A stretch of DNA of 64,000 bases from Clostridium sp. OF09-36 (GCF_003481985.1 NZ_QUMD01000013.1:1-64000); one strand, 5' to 3'; numbered from the stretch's first letter, positions 36,152 through 47,365 are shown. Notes: a model not told the origin generated them from the sequence alone. Program-made: numbers and translations.

Positions 36152-38073
36152 ATGATTCTGGAACACATTGAAGGTCCGTGGGACGTGAAAAAATTAAACA
36201 CGGAGGAGCTTAAGACCCTGGCGGCAGAGATCCGGCAGTTTCTGATCGAAAAGATCAGTGTGACCGGCGGACACCTTGCCTCCAATCTGGGTGTGGTGGA
36301 GCTGACTATTGCTTTATATCTGGCATTTGACCTGCCAAAGGATAAAGTCATCTGGGATGTGGGGCATCAGTCCTATACCCATAAGATCTTAAGCGGACGC
36401 CGGGAAATGTTTGATGAACTGAGGCAGTACGGGGGAATGAGCGGGTTTCCGAAACGCAAGGAAAGCCCGTACGATTCGTTTGATACCGGACACAGCTCCA
36501 CATCCATTTCTGCAGGTCTTGGCATCGCCAGGGGCGGGATCTGTTAGGAGAGAATTATGCAGTCATTTCCGTGATCGGCGATGGAGCCCTGACCGGTGGC
36601 ATGGCTTACGAGGCATTGAACAATGCGGCTCACCTGAAAAAGAATTTTATCATTGTATTAAACGACAATAACATGTCCATCTCAGAAAATGTGGGCGGCA
36701 TGTCAAAATATCTAAGCGGTCTGCGTTCCGGGACCAGATATAATGCGCTGAAACGCCATGTATCGGAGACCTTGTTAAAAGTTCCGGTGGTTGGTGCCGG
36801 ACTGGTAGAGCAGATCAGCCGTACCAAAGACAGCATCAAGCAGTTAGTTATTCCGGGAATGCTCTTTGAAAATATGGGCGTGACGTATCTGGGACCTGTG
36901 GACGGGCACGATATCAAAGCCATGGTAAAAACATTCCGGGAAGCCCGGAGAATGGAGCATGCGGTGCTGGTCCATGTCCTGACGAAAAAAGGAAAAGGGT
37001 ATGCACCGGCAGAAAAGAATCCGTCCCGGTTCCATGGAATCGATCCGTTTGACATTGCAACCGGAAAGTCATTGAAGGAAAAGGTTTATCCGACGTACAC
37101 GGATGTATTTTCCAAGGAAATCTGTCAGCTTGCGGAAACCGAAAAACGACTGGTTGCGGTTACGGCAGCCATGCCGGATGGAACCGGTCTGAAAGCGTTT
37201 TCCAAACAGTATCCGGACCGTTTCTTTGATGTGGGAATTGCAGAACAGCATGCGGTAACCTCTGCGGCGGGTATGGCTGCAGCCGGCTTAAAACCGGTCG
37301 TTGCCGTGTATTCCTCCTTTTTGCAGAGAGGCTTTGATCAGGTGCTTCACGATGTCTGTATCCAGAACCTGCCGGTGGTCTTTGCATTAGACCGGGCGGG
37401 ACTGGTCGGGAGTGACGGGGAGACCCATCAGGGCATTTTTGACCTGTCCTATTTAAGCTGTATTCCGAATATGAGCATTATGGCTCCGAAAAACTTGTGG
37501 GAGCTTCGGCAGGAGCTGGAGTTTGCAATCTGCCATTACGATGGCCCGATCGCGATCCGCTACCCGCGTGGGCAGGCTTACCGCGGCTTAAAAGACTTCA
37601 ATCAGCCGGTTGAGTACGGAAAAGGGGAACTGCTTTACGAGGGCAGCCGCATTGCCCTGCTTGCAGTCGGCAGCATGGTCAGCACGGCAGAGCATGTGCG
37701 GGAAAAATTAAAAGACGCAGGTTTTAACTGCACACTTGCCAACGGCCGTTTTATCAAGCCGGTGGATTATGATCTGGCAGACAGGCTGGCAGCAGACCAT
37801 GAGCTGCTTGTGGTACTGGAGGAGAATGTGCTTCAGGGCGGTTATGGCCTGCAGGTGAAGGCTTATGTGCAGGAGCGTTACCCACAGGTTAAAGTATTGA
37901 ATATCGCACTTCCGGATGCGTATGTGGAGCATGGCAATGTGTCAGTCCTGCGCGAGGGGCTGGGCATTGACAGTGATTCTGTGATCCGCACGATGCGAAA
38001 CGCGTGGAAACCGCTGGATGAGAGGTTGTCTGAGGCGCAGTCTCATGAAATAATGCAGGAAAATCAGAAATAG
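36152..38073 (+). CDS. dxs: 1-deoxy-D-xylulose-5-phosphate synthase (frameshift near 36533)
   Basis: About 640 aa when repaired. It is a thiamine-diphosphate enzyme making DXP, the first step of the MEP isoprenoid pathway. Motifs are GHLASNLGVVELTIALYLAF, IWDVGHQSYTHKILSGR, the ThDP motif GDGALTGGMAYEALNN and FVGSDGETHQG-like LVGSDGETHQGIFDLSY. The frame breaks at IARG; one extra G in the GGGG run gives GRDLLGENYAVISV. The gene is normally essential in clostridia that use this pathway, so a true break is unlikely. Confidence 0.95.
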
Positions 38074-38093
38074 AAACAGAAAGAGGAAGATAC

Positions 38094-38902
38094 ATGAAAG
38101 AAAGACTGGATATCCTGATCGTGAACAAAGGTCTTGCCGCTTCCAGAGAAAAAGCGAAAGCCATTATCATGTCGGGCATTGTTTATGTAGATGGACAGAA
38201 GGAAGATAAGGCGGGCTCCATGTTTGAGGAGACTGCAAACATCGAAGTGCGCGGCGCAACATTAAAATATGTCAGCGCGGCGGCCTGAAGCTGGAAAAGG
38301 CCATGACGCATTTTGGCGTGGAATTAAAAGATAAGATCTGTATGGATGTCGGTTCTTCCACGGGAGGCTTTACCGACTGCATGCTGCAAAATGGCGCAGT
38401 GAAGGTCTATGCGGTCGATGTAGGACACGGCCAGTTAGACTGGAAGCTCCGCAACGATCCGCGGGTCGTATGCATGGAAAAGACCAACATCCGTTACGTA
38501 ACTCCGGAAGATATCGCAGATAAGATCAACTTTTCTTCCATCGATGTTTCCTTTATCTCCCTGACGAAGGTATTAGGTCCGGTGAAGGCGCTTCTTGCCG
38601 ATGACGGACAGATCGTCTGCCTGATCAAACCACAGTTTGAAGCAGGGCGGGAGAAGGTTGGAAAGAAGGGCGTGGTCCGTGAAAAGAGCACGCATCTGGA
38701 AGTTATTGAGAAGGTGATCGAATTTGCGGTGAGCATTGGATTTGAAATTTTGAATCTGGAATATTCCCCAATCAAGGGGCCGGAGGGCAATATCGAATAT
38801 CTGCTTTATCTTCAGAATCATACAGATGGACAAACCTACACGGAGTATCAGGTCGACGCAAAAGCCATTGTCGATGCGGCTCACGGAGAACTGGACAAAT
38901 AA
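38094..38902 (+). CDS. tlyA: TlyA-family rRNA methyltransferase (frameshift near 38276)
   Basis: About 270 aa when repaired. The S4 RNA-binding domain (KERLDILIVNKGLAASREKA) is followed by an FtsJ-like SAM methyltransferase (MDVGSSTGGFTDCML, LIKPQFEAGREKVGKKGVVR). One extra C (AGCGC to AGCCGC) gives VSRGGLKLEKAMTHFGV, the conserved TlyA junction. Homologues 2'-O-methylate 16S and 23S rRNA. It sits between dxs and nadK as in many Firmicutes. Confidence 0.93.
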
Positions 38903-38913
38903 CAGGAGAGTTT

Positions 38914-39741
38914 ATGAAACATTTTTATCTGATCGCGAATCCGTCGAAACCAGGAGCTTTGGATGCAGCGGAAAAAATAGAAAAAGAACTGATCCGCCGC
39001 GGTGCATACTGCACGCATAACCGGGGATATACAAGGGCGGATCAGGTTCCGTCTGACACGGAGTGTGTGATCACACTTGGCGGAGATGGTACCCTGATCC
39101 AGGCATCCAGAGATCTGATCAGTCTCGATCTTCCCATGATGGGAATTAATATGGGACATCTTGGCTACCTGACCCAGGTGTCGAGGGAAGAAGCCCTCGA
39201 TCCGGTACTGGATGCTCTTTTGACAGATTCTTTTACATTGGAAAAGCGCATGATGCTGGAAGGCAGTGTCGTAGGGGCAGAAAAAAAAGTCAAAGGCATT
39301 GCTTTAAATGAGATCGTTCTGACCAGGCAGGATGTATTGCAGGTACTGCATTTCCAGGTTTATGTGAATGGAGTATTTTTCAACGAATATATGGCAGATG
39401 GAATCATTGCGGCAACCCCTACAGGTTCTACTGCGTATAATCTGTCAGCCGGTGGACCGATCGTGGCGCCGGGGGCCGAGCTGATGCTTCTGACCCCGAT
39501 CTGCTCCCATTCCCTGAATGCGAGAAGCATCGTGCTTTCCCCGGAGGACCGTGTCAGCATCCGCCTGGTAAACTGGACTGGAAGAAAGTCGTACTCGGCT
39601 GTATTTGACGGGGATCAGGCATTTCCGCTCCACTGCGGGGAACGGCTGGAAATTTGCCGCGCACCGCAGTATACAACGCTGATCCAATTAAAAAATGTAT
39701 CATTCCTTGAAAATATCAGACAGAAAATGGACCGCATCTAA
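38914..39741 (+). CDS. nadK: NAD kinase
   Basis: 275 aa. Phosphorylates NAD to NADP. The GGDGT motif is present in VITLGGDGTLIQASRDL, with GINMGHLGYLTQV and the diagnostic NEYMADGIIAATPTGSTAYN. It starts behind ACAGGAG, 11 bases after tlyA. B. subtilis has no nadK at this position, but several clostridia do. Confidence 0.95.
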   Translation: MKHFYLIANPSKPGALDAAEKIEKELIRRGAYCTHNRGYTRADQVPSDTECVITLGGDGTLIQASRDLISLDLPMMGINMGHLGYLTQVSREEALDPVLDALLTDSFTLEKRMMLEGSVVGAEKKVKGIALNEIVLTRQDVLQVLHFQVYVNGVFFNEYMADGIIAATPTGSTAYNLSAGGPIVAPGAELMLLTPICSHSLNARSIVLSPEDRVSIRLVNWTGRKSYSAVFDGDQAFPLHCGERLEICRAPQYTTLIQLKNVSFLENIRQKMDRI

Positions 39742-39753
39742 CGGAGGTAATAA

Positions 39754-40206
39754 ATGAAACTGGAACGTCACAGCAAAATTGTGGAACTGATCGGAAAATA
39801 TGAGATTGAAACCCAGGAGGAGCTGGCAGAGCGTCTGAATCAGGAAGGCTATAAGGTAACGCAGGCAACGGTTTCCCGCGATATCCGGGAACTGAAGCTG
39901 ACAAAGATACAGTCTGAAAACGGACGCCAGCGCTATATGGTCATGCAGAACCAGACCGCTTTTAGTGACAAATATATCCGCATCTTAAAAGATGGATATG
40001 TTTCCATGGATATGGCGCAGAATATCCTTGTGATCAAGACAGTGTCTGGCATGGCGATGGCGGTTGCAGCAGCGCTGGATGAGATCCACTTTCATGAGAT
40101 CGTGGGCTGCATCGCAGGAGATGACACCATCATGTGTGCAGTGCGCAGCGTGGACGATACCATTCTGCTGATGGAAAAACTGAAAAAACTGATCTTGGCC
40201 CGTTAG
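39754..40206 (+). CDS. argR: Arginine repressor ArgR/AhrC
   Basis: 150 aa. The N-terminal winged helix (ETQEELAERLNQEGYKVTQA, TVSRDIRELKL) binds ARG boxes; the C-terminal domain with GCIAGDDTIMCAVRS binds arginine and forms the hexamer. The AACGGAGGTAATAA ribosome site is strong. It is part of the conserved cluster, and its target operons are outside the window. Confidence 0.96.
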   Translation: MKLERHSKIVELIGKYEIETQEELAERLNQEGYKVTQATVSRDIRELKLTKIQSENGRQRYMVMQNQTAFSDKYIRILKDGYVSMDMAQNILVIKTVSGMAMAVAAALDEIHFHEIVGCIAGDDTIMCAVRSVDDTILLMEKLKKLILAR

Positions 40207-40224
40207 GCAAAAGGAGGTGCAGAA

Positions 40225-41889
40225 ATGCTTTTGGAACTGCATGTAAAAAATCTGGCGCTGATCGAGGCGGCAGATGTGGAACTGGAAGATGGCTTAAATA
40301 TCCTGACCGGCGAGACCGGTGCAGGAAAGTCCATCATGATCGGGTCGGTCAATCTGGCGCTTGGCCAGAAAGCTTCGAAAGAGATGATCCGGAGCGGTGC
40401 GGAATATGCTTATGTGGAGCTTGTATTTTCGGTGGATCCGCAAAAAGAAGAAGCGCTCCGTGCGCTGGATGTCGTACCCGATGAAAACGGCATCCTGATC
40501 ATCAGCCGCAAGATCATGCCATCCCGCAGTATGAGTCGTATTAACGATGAGACGGTTACGGCGGCCAGGTTAAAACAGATCACATCTCTTCTGATCGATA
40601 TTCATGGACAGCATGAGCATCAGTCTTTGCTCCATGCGTCAAAGCATCTGGAAATTCTTGATATCTACGCAAAATCCCGTGTTCTTGAGCTGAAATTACA
40701 GACGGAATCCCTGTATCGGGAATATACCTGTCTTAAGAGAGAACTGGAGCAGCTTGATACAGATAGTGAGAGCCGCAGAAGAGAAGCCGATTTTCTGCGT
40801 TTTGAGATTGAAGAAATTGAAAATGCCGGTTTAAAAGAAGGGGAAGAGGAACTTCTTGCGGCAAATTATAAAAAATATGCAAACGCAAAGCGGATCATCG
40901 AAAATCTTTCAGCTGCATACCGTGCGGTAGATTCGGAAGGTGTGGGAAATGCCCTGCACGAGGTCAGCGAGGTGGCAGAATTTGATCCGGAATTAAAAGC
41001 AATACAGGACCAGCTTTACGATGCGGAGGCTGTGTTGTCGGATGCCCACCATGCGATCGGGGAATACTTAGAGCAGCTTGATTTTGATGAAGCATCGTTT
41101 CAGAAAACCCAGGAGCGGCTGGACCTGATCTGTGGACTGCAGGCAAAATATGGGGAAACCATAGAAAAGATCCAGAAATCCCTGGAAGAAAAGAAAAACC
41201 GTCTGGAGCAGCTGGAGCATTTTGACGAGTACCGCGCCAGACTGGAACAGAAATACCAAAAGGCAGAAGAAAGCCTGGAGGCGGTGAGCGAGGAATTGTC
41301 AAAGGTCCGCATGGAGGAAGCAAAGAAGCTGACCGAAAAGATCCGCGAGGGACTCATCGACTTAAATTTTCTGGATGTGCGTTTTTCCATGGAATTTCGC
41401 CGCCTGCCGCACTACACGGCAAATGGCTTTGATGAGGCAGAGTTTGTCATTTCCACAAACCCCGGCGAACCGGAACGTTCCCTTGGACAGGTGGCATCCG
41501 GTGGTGAGCTTTCCCGTATCATGCTGGCGATCAAGACGGTGCTGGCAGACAGCGATGACATTCCAACTCTGATTTTCGATGAGATCGATACCGGAATCAG
41601 CGGCCGCACGGCACAGAAGGTTGCGGAAAAGCTGGCTGTGATATCCAGAAACCACCAGGTGATCTGTATCACCCATCTGCCGCAGATCGCATCTATGGCC
41701 GACTGCCATTTTGAAATTAAAAAATCGACAGACGGTGAGAGCACAAAAACACGGATTCTGCGCCTGAATGAGAAGGATACGGTGACGGAGCTTGCAAGAC
41801 TTCTTGGCGGCGCCCAGATCACGGAAGCAGTGCTTCAGAATGCCAGCGAGATGAAAAAACTGGCCGAACAGACAAAAAAGCGCAGGTAA
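40225..41889 (+). CDS. recN: DNA repair protein RecN
   Basis: 554 aa SMC-like ATPase for double-strand break repair. Walker A is LTGETGAGKSIMIGSVNLAL, a long central coiled coil spans about residues 150-370, and the signature and Walker B are VASGGELSRIMLAIK and TLIFDEIDTGISG. The reading frame is intact. Followed by a terminator before spoIVB. Confidence 0.97.
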   Translation: MLLELHVKNLALIEAADVELEDGLNILTGETGAGKSIMIGSVNLALGQKASKEMIRSGAEYAYVELVFSVDPQKEEALRALDVVPDENGILIISRKIMPSRSMSRINDETVTAARLKQITSLLIDIHGQHEHQSLLHASKHLEILDIYAKSRVLELKLQTESLYREYTCLKRELEQLDTDSESRRREADFLRFEIEEIENAGLKEGEEELLAANYKKYANAKRIIENLSAAYRAVDSEGVGNALHEVSEVAEFDPELKAIQDQLYDAEAVLSDAHHAIGEYLEQLDFDEASFQKTQERLDLICGLQAKYGETIEKIQKSLEEKKNRLEQLEHFDEYRARLEQKYQKAEESLEAVSEELSKVRMEEAKKLTEKIREGLIDLNFLDVRFSMEFRRLPHYTANGFDEAEFVISTNPGEPERSLGQVASGGELSRIMLAIKTVLADSDDIPTLIFDEIDTGISGRTAQKVAEKLAVISRNHQVICITHLPQIASMADCHFEIKKSTDGESTKTRILRLNEKDTVTELARLLGGAQITEAVLQNASEMKKLAEQTKKRR

Positions 41890-41943
41890 GATATTTACAA
41901 CTAAAAACTGACAGTGTGTTTTTTACATCCGACACACATACTA

Positions 41944-41974
41944 GAAAGGAGCTTAAAAAAGGCTCCTTTTTTCT
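41944..41974 (+). terminator. Rho-independent terminator after recN
   Basis: AAAGGAGC pairs with GCTCCTTT around an A-rich loop and is followed by T residues. It closes the nusB-recN unit and separates it from spoIVB. Confidence 0.88.
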
Positions 41975-42060
41975 TTGTTTCATAGAAAATCGGGAATCAG
42001 GTTCCAGGGTACAGGAATGAAACAGACGGCAGGTGAGACAACGGACAGGAGGAATGTGGG

Positions 42061-43349
42061 ATGCGAAAAACACACAGGACAGGAAGTTACTTTTACCGGA
42101 TTCTTACGGTGATATTCTGGACTAGCTTGGTCTTTACGGCGGGATATGGCTGGTACTATACCGAGCACCAGATCCCGGAGCATTTTAGCATTGCAGAGGG
42201 GGAAGAAGAATCCATAGTGCTGGATCTGCCTTTTTATACCACCATACTCAGTGAGAGTGAGGAGGTCGTACTAAAGGGAGATTCCGGTATTCCGCAGGAC
42301 GAGATCCGGATCCGGCCAGACCAGGAGTTTTCTCTCTATGCGAAAAAAGAAGGTCAGTTCCGTCTGGGCCTGAAGCTGTTCGGGGCGATCCCGTTTAAAC
42401 AGATCAGCGTGGATGTGGAGGATGCCTCTTATGCAGTTCCCTGTGGTATGCCGGTGGGAATTTACCTGAAATCCCGTGGGGTTATGGTGGTCGGGACCGG
42501 AATAGTGACGGATGAAAACGGAAACGAGGCAGAGCCGGCCTATGGGATCTTGCAGTCCGGTGACTACATTGAGGCGATCAACGGGCAACCGCTCTCAGAC
42601 AAGGAAGCGCTGGTCACAAGCTTAAACCGTATGGGCGAAAGTGAGGCACTTTTGCTGGTGCGGCGGGCCGGAAAGGAGCTGGAGCTGTCTGTGGATACAG
42701 TAAAGACAGAGGATGGGAGCCGCAAGCTGGGTGCCTGGGTGCGTGACGATACCCAGGGAATTGGCACCATGACGTATTTAAAGGAAGATGGAGCTTTGGG
42801 GCACTGGGACACGGGATCAGTGACAGTGATACCGGACGTGTGGTAGAGATTGAGAACGGGGCGCTGTATGAGACAGAGATTCTGGGAATTGAGAAGGGAA
42901 GTACCGGAAATCCGGGTGTGATGGCTGGCGTCATCTACTATGGACCTGGTTCCAGGCTGGGAAGTGTGGATCAAAATACAGACTGCGGGATATTCGGAAC
43001 GGTGGACGAAAAATTTAGCCAGAAGGTATTGCAGCAGTCGGTGGAGGTGGGGCACCGGCAGGATGTGAAAAAAGGCAAGGCCTGGATTCGCAGCTATGTT
43101 TCGGGAAGTGCTTGCGATTATGAGATAGAAATCCAGCGGGTCGATTACAACCCGGCGCGGGAAAACAAGAGTCTGGTATTCCAGGTGACGGATGAACGGC
43201 TTTTACGCCTTACCGGGGGAATCGTGCAGGGCATGAGCGGCAGCCCGATTTTGCAGGATGGAAAGCTCATCGGGGCGGTAACGCATGTGTTTGTGCAGGA
43301 TTCCAGCCGAGGGTATGGGATTTTTGCGGAGGATATGATGTTGCATTGA
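42061..43349 (+). CDS. spoIVB: SpoIVB sporulation signal peptidase, S55 (frameshift near 42796)
   Basis: About 430 aa when repaired. Forespore-secreted serine protease that triggers pro-sigma-K processing. It has an N-terminal membrane helix, a PDZ domain (about residues 130-200, ILQSGDYIEAINGQPLSDKE) and the S55 catalytic domain, with His in the restored GALGHGISDSDTG and Ser in QGMSGSPILQDG. One extra T (GCTTTGGGG to GCTTTTGGGG) rejoins the frame. It starts after AGGAGG and precedes spo0A as in other spore formers. Confidence 0.93.
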
Positions 43350-43362
43350 GTGTTTTTCTGAT

Positions 43363-43669
43363 ATGTCAAGCTTCCTCTGTGCTGAGGATAACGCCCTGAA
43401 TGCAGAAATCCTGGAGGCGGTGCTGGATATGAATGGTGCTACCTGCGTGATCTATCCCGACGGTCAGAAACTCGTGGATTCTCATCATCGCCATGACAGC
43501 AAATGCTTTTTCCGAGGATGTGCAGAACTGCCTGAACGCAGGCATGGACGCGCATATATCCAAACCTCTTGACATTGGCGTTCTGGAGCGGACGCTGAAA
43601 AGCGTAGCAGGCGGCAAAGCTGCGGGGGGGAGGGCAAGCTGTTCATCGGTAGAAAATACAACAACATAA
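43363..43669 (+). pseudogene. Relic of a hybrid-kinase receiver domain
   Basis: Two halves of one response-regulator receiver domain are visible in different frames. The first reads AEDNALNAEILEAVLDMNGA, and the second reads IIAMTANAFSEDVQNCLNAG followed by MDAHISKPLD. The part that should carry the phospho-acceptor Asp is missing, and the upstream sensor kinase is gone. It is a decayed remnant of a two-component sensor wedged between spoIVB and spo0A. Confidence 0.75.
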
Positions 43670-43844
43670 CATAACGAGAAAATTTTAAAGAATACAAAAA
43701 AATTCTTCACAATGCGTTATATCTGACAGGATTCATTCGTCATAAAGTATGAAAGCTGAACATGTAAGGCAGTCTTTTTGGACTGGTGCAAAGACCACTC
43801 TGGAAAACAAACGGTGAAACAACTGTAAAAGCTTTGGCTGAGTG

Positions 43845-43920
43845 TTTGTCGAATTATGCGGGAAGCGTCGAACTGTGCGCCAAAACCAGGTTGTTGCCTT
43901 GCAAAGAAGGCGAGTATAAT
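43845..43920 (+). promoter_or_regulatory. spo0A promoter region with 0A-box-like sites
   Basis: TTTGTCGAA (43845-43853) matches the Spo0A box core TGTCGAA exactly, and CGTCGAA (43866-43872) matches in six of seven. A perfect TATAAT at 43915-43920 with TTGTTG 18 bp upstream forms a likely sigma-A promoter. The position of the boxes just upstream suggests autoregulation by Spo0A. Confidence 0.55.
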
Positions 43921-43985
43921 ACAAATTGTGTAACTATCCGTCATAAAATAAAATATGCCGGATTTGGGGACAGGAGGAATGGATC

Positions 43986-44797
43986 ATGGCAGAATTAAAG
44001 ATTGCGATTGCAGAAGATAACCCGCTGATGCTGGAATTACTGAGCAGCATCCTGGAAGCAGAGAATGGATTTCAGGTGGTTGGGACAGCAGACAATGGAG
44101 AAGACGCCTATCAGATGATCATGGAGAAAGAACCAGATATTGTTCTTCTGGATGTAATCATGCCGAAGCTGGATGGAATTACTGTATTAGAGAAGGTACG
44201 AGAGGCGAAGGGTGGGAAAAATATGCCTCCATCATTATGGTGACTGCAGCGGGAAATGAGACTGTGGCATCGGCGGCATTTCGGAATGGAGCCAGTTACT
44301 ACATATTGAAGCCGTTTGACCGTGAGGTTCTTCTCGACAAGATCCGTCTGGTTGCAAAGGAGCGTTTCCACTCAAAAATGATATCGGCAGTCCGCGAAAA
44401 ACCGGTGGAATCCTATTTAAATAAAGGAGAGTACCTGCGGCAGAATCTGGAAGATGATGTAACGCAGCTTCTTCACGAGATCGGGATCCCGGCCCATATC
44501 AAAGGTTACCAGTATCTGCGGGATGCCATTACGATCTCAGTAGAAGAAGAGGATATGCTGGTGTCTGTTACCAAGGTTTTATATCCGACGATCGCCAAGA
44601 AGCATGGAACTACGTCAAGCCGCGTAGAACGGGCAATCCGCCATGCGATTGAAGTGGCATGGAGCCGCGGACAGCTTGAGGTGATCCACGACATCTTTGG
44701 CTACACGGTAAACAGCGGAAAAGGAAAACCGACGAACTCCGAATTTATTGCGCTGATCACAGATAAGATCCGCCTGGATTATAAACGTGCACTCTGA
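43986..44797 (+). CDS. spo0A: Sporulation master regulator Spo0A (frameshift near 44219)
   Basis: About 270 aa when repaired. The receiver domain has acidic IAEDNPL, phospho-Asp in DIVLLDVIMPKLDG and Lys in YYILKPFD. The C-terminal Spo0A DNA-binding domain includes TSSRVERAIRHAIEVAWSRG and IFGYTVNSGKGKPTNSEFIA. The frame breaks in a run of A; AAAAA to AAAAAA gives GGKKYASIIMVTAAG. AGGAGG precedes the ATG. It activates sporulation genes such as those nearby. Confidence 0.96.
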
Positions 44798-44953
44798 TTT
44801 TTGAAAAAGCTGCTTTCCAATGGCTGTTTTATGAAAAAAACGAATTTTCACGTAAGTTTCATAAAGATTTTACTTCCTAAAACAGAGTAAATCATGTATA
44901 CTGATAGATAAGACAGTCCGCTTGGGGGCAGACTGGTGCAGAGGAGGGTTCGT

Positions 44954-46398
44954 ATGAAGAACATATTATTTGTTGCATCAGAAGCAGTTCCGTTTATCAA
45001 GACAGGAGGGCTTGCTGATGTCGTTGGTTCTTTGCCAAAATGCTTTGACAAGGAGTATTTCGATGTCAGGGTCATGATACCGAAATATTTGTGTATACCG
45101 GAAAAATGGCGCAATGAAATGACCTATATCGACCATTTTTATATGGATTATCTGGACAGAGCCGTTATGTGGGAATCATGGAATATATCTATGATGGAAT
45201 CACCTTTTACTTTATCGACAATGAATCCTACTTTGGCGGTCCGAAGCCATATGGAGACTGGCTGTATGATCTGGAGAAGTTTTCCTTCTTCTGTAATGCG
45301 GCTTTGTCTGCACTCCCGGTCATTGGCTTTAAGCCGGATGTTGTACATTGCCACGACTGGCAGACCGGACTGATCCCGGTTTACTTAAAGGACCGGTTCC
45401 GCGGCGGGGAGTTTTTCGCAAACATGAAATCCGTCATGACGATCCACAACTTAAAGTTCCAGGGTGTCTGGGATGTCAAGACGATCCAGCGCTTCTCCAT
45501 GCTGCCGGACTATTACTTTACTCCGGATAAGCTGGAAGCATACAAAGACGGAAATATGTTAAAGGGCGGCATTGTTTTTGCAGATGCCATTACCACTGTG
45601 AGCCAGACTTACGCAGAGGAGATCAAGATGCCGTTTTACGGCGAAGGACTTGACGGCCTGATGCGTGCCCGCTCAGGTGACCTGCGCGGTATCGTAAACG
45701 GTATCGACTACGATGAATTTAACCCGGAGACAGACAAACTCATCGTGCAGCCGTACAATGCGAAGAATTTCCGCAAGGAAAAAGGAAAGAATAAAAAGCA
45801 GCTGCAGGCACAGCTTGGACTTCCGGTCGATGAAAAGAAATTCATGGTCGGCATTGTATCCAGACTGACAGACCAGAAGGGCTTAGACCTGGTTCAGTGT
45901 GTCATGGACGAACTCTGCAGCGACGATATGCAGTTTGTCGTACTGGGAACCGGCGACGAAAAATACGAGAATATGTTCCGTCATTACGACTGGAAATATC
46001 ATGACCGGGTATCTGCACAGATCTATTATTCCAACGAGATGTCACACAAGATCTATGCAGGCTGTGACGCATTACTCATGCCGTCACTCTTTGAACCGTG
46101 CGGCTTAAGCCAGCTGATGGCGCTCCGCTACGGAACGGTGCCGATCGTGCGTGAGACCGGCGGCCTGAAGGATACCGTAGAGCCGTACAATGAATACGAG
46201 AGCCGCGGAACCGGTTTCTCCTTCTCAAATTATAATGCGCACGAGATGCTTGACACCGTCCGCTATGCAAAGTATATTTACTACGATAAAAAGCGGGAAT
46301 GGAACAAGATCATTGACCGTGCCATGGCAGCAGATTTCTCCTGGCAGCAGTCAGCGGGCAAATACCAGGAGCTTTACGACTGGCTGATCGGTTATTGA
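44954..46398 (+). CDS. glgA: Glycogen synthase, GT5 (frameshift near 45164)
   Basis: About 482 aa when repaired. It adds glucose from ADP-glucose to glycogen. KTGGLADVVGSLPK is the ADP-glucose-binding motif; VHCHDWQTGLIPVYL, MLKGGIVFADAITTVS and LMPSLFEPCGLSQLMA are GT5 signatures. One extra T (GTTATG to GTTTATG) restores AVYVGIMEYIYDG. AGGAGG precedes the ATG. No other glg genes are in the window. Confidence 0.94.
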
Positions 46399-46462
46399 TC
46401 CCAAAGGTCTGGCCTGCACAGGAAAAACAGGAACAGAACGAAAAGGAAAGCAGGATTACAAC

Positions 46463-46923
46463 ATGGGATTTTGGGATAAACTCCTGGGAAACGAGGTACT
46501 CATCAGCGCTATTGTGGGCTGGACGGTTGCCAGGTTTTAAAAACACTGATCGATTTTGGCTTAAATAAGAGCTTTACACCGGAACGCCTGGTAGGGTCCG
46601 GCGGCATGCCAAGCTCCCACTCAGCAACCGTCTGTGGTCTTACGACTGCGGCGGGACTTTGCTACGGGGTGGATTCCTTTCAGTTTGCGATCAGCTTTAT
46701 ACTGGCGGCCGTTGTCATGTACGATGCCATCGGTGTACGGCAGGAGACAGGAAAACAGGCAAAGCTGTTAAACCTGATCATGGAGCAGGACTGGTTTAAC
46801 TTAAACAACCAGGAGATCCAGAAACGGCTGAAGGAATTTGTCGGGCATACACCGCTTCAGGTAGCAGCCGGGGCAGCACTTGGCATTCTGCTGGCTCTGG
46901 TTGTGCATCAGAACTATTTATAG
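46463..46923 (+). CDS. Divergent PAP2 family membrane protein (frameshift near 46530)
   Basis: About 154 aa when repaired. It matches the DUF212 / divergent PAP2 family (YuiD-like). The N-terminus MGFWDKLLGNEVLISAIVGW leads to VAQVLKTLIDFG after adding one C (GCCAGG to GCCCAGG). The core has GGMPSSHSATVCGLTTAAGL with conserved Ser and His, and DAIGVRQETGKQAKLLN. Three or four membrane helices are predicted. Enzymatic activity is not established for this family. Confidence 0.85.
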
Positions 46924-46971
46924 TTCTGTTTGCGCATGCGGTCTGGCGCAGAAACTATTTATAAAAACGAG

Positions 46972-47098
46972 TTGACACAGAAAAACGGATATGATATTAT
47001 AATCCGGTATGAGTTAGCGCCGGGACCCAGTCGTTTGGATAACTCCAACCAATGACCTGGTTTACGGTGAGTATATTATTTTTAAGGAGGAAATCACC
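46972..47098 (+). promoter_or_regulatory. rpsO promoter and structured S15 leader
   Basis: A consensus TTGACA with TATTAT 17 bp downstream drives a leader of about 90 nt. The leader can fold: CAG-TCGTT-TGG pairs with CCA-AATGA-CTG around an internal loop, close to the AAGGAGG site. Ribosomal protein S15 commonly represses its own translation through such leaders. The fold is my reading by eye. Confidence 0.6.
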
Positions 47099-47365
47099 AT
47101 GATTTCAAAGGAAAAGAAAGCAGCAATCATCGCTGAGTACGGCAGAAAAGCAGGAGATACCGGTTCACCAGAGGTTCAGATCGCAATCCTGACTGCAAGA
47201 ATCGCAGAGCTGACTGAGCATTTAAAGAGCAATCAGAAGGATCATCATTCCAGACGTGGTCTGTTAAAGATGGTAGGTCAGAGACGTGGTCTTCTTGACT
47301 ACTTAAAGAAAACCGACCTGGAAGGCTATCGTGCACTGATTGAAAAGTTAGGCATCAGAAAGTAA
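47099..47365 (+). CDS. rpsO: 30S ribosomal protein S15
   Basis: 88 aa, the universal length. Starts MISKEKKAAIIAEYGRKAGD and contains GSPEVQIAILTARIAELTEH and HHSRRGLLKMVGQRRGLLDY. It binds the central domain of 16S rRNA early in 30S assembly. A terminator and then pnp follow, the same order as in most bacteria. Confidence 0.99.
   Translation: MISKEKKAAIIAEYGRKAGDTGSPEVQIAILTARIAELTEHLKSNQKDHHSRRGLLKMVGQRRGLLDYLKKTDLEGYRALIEKLGIRK

Noticed and set aside
44865..44905. Promoter for glgA around TATACT
   Set aside because: No -35 at acceptable spacing; too weak to list.
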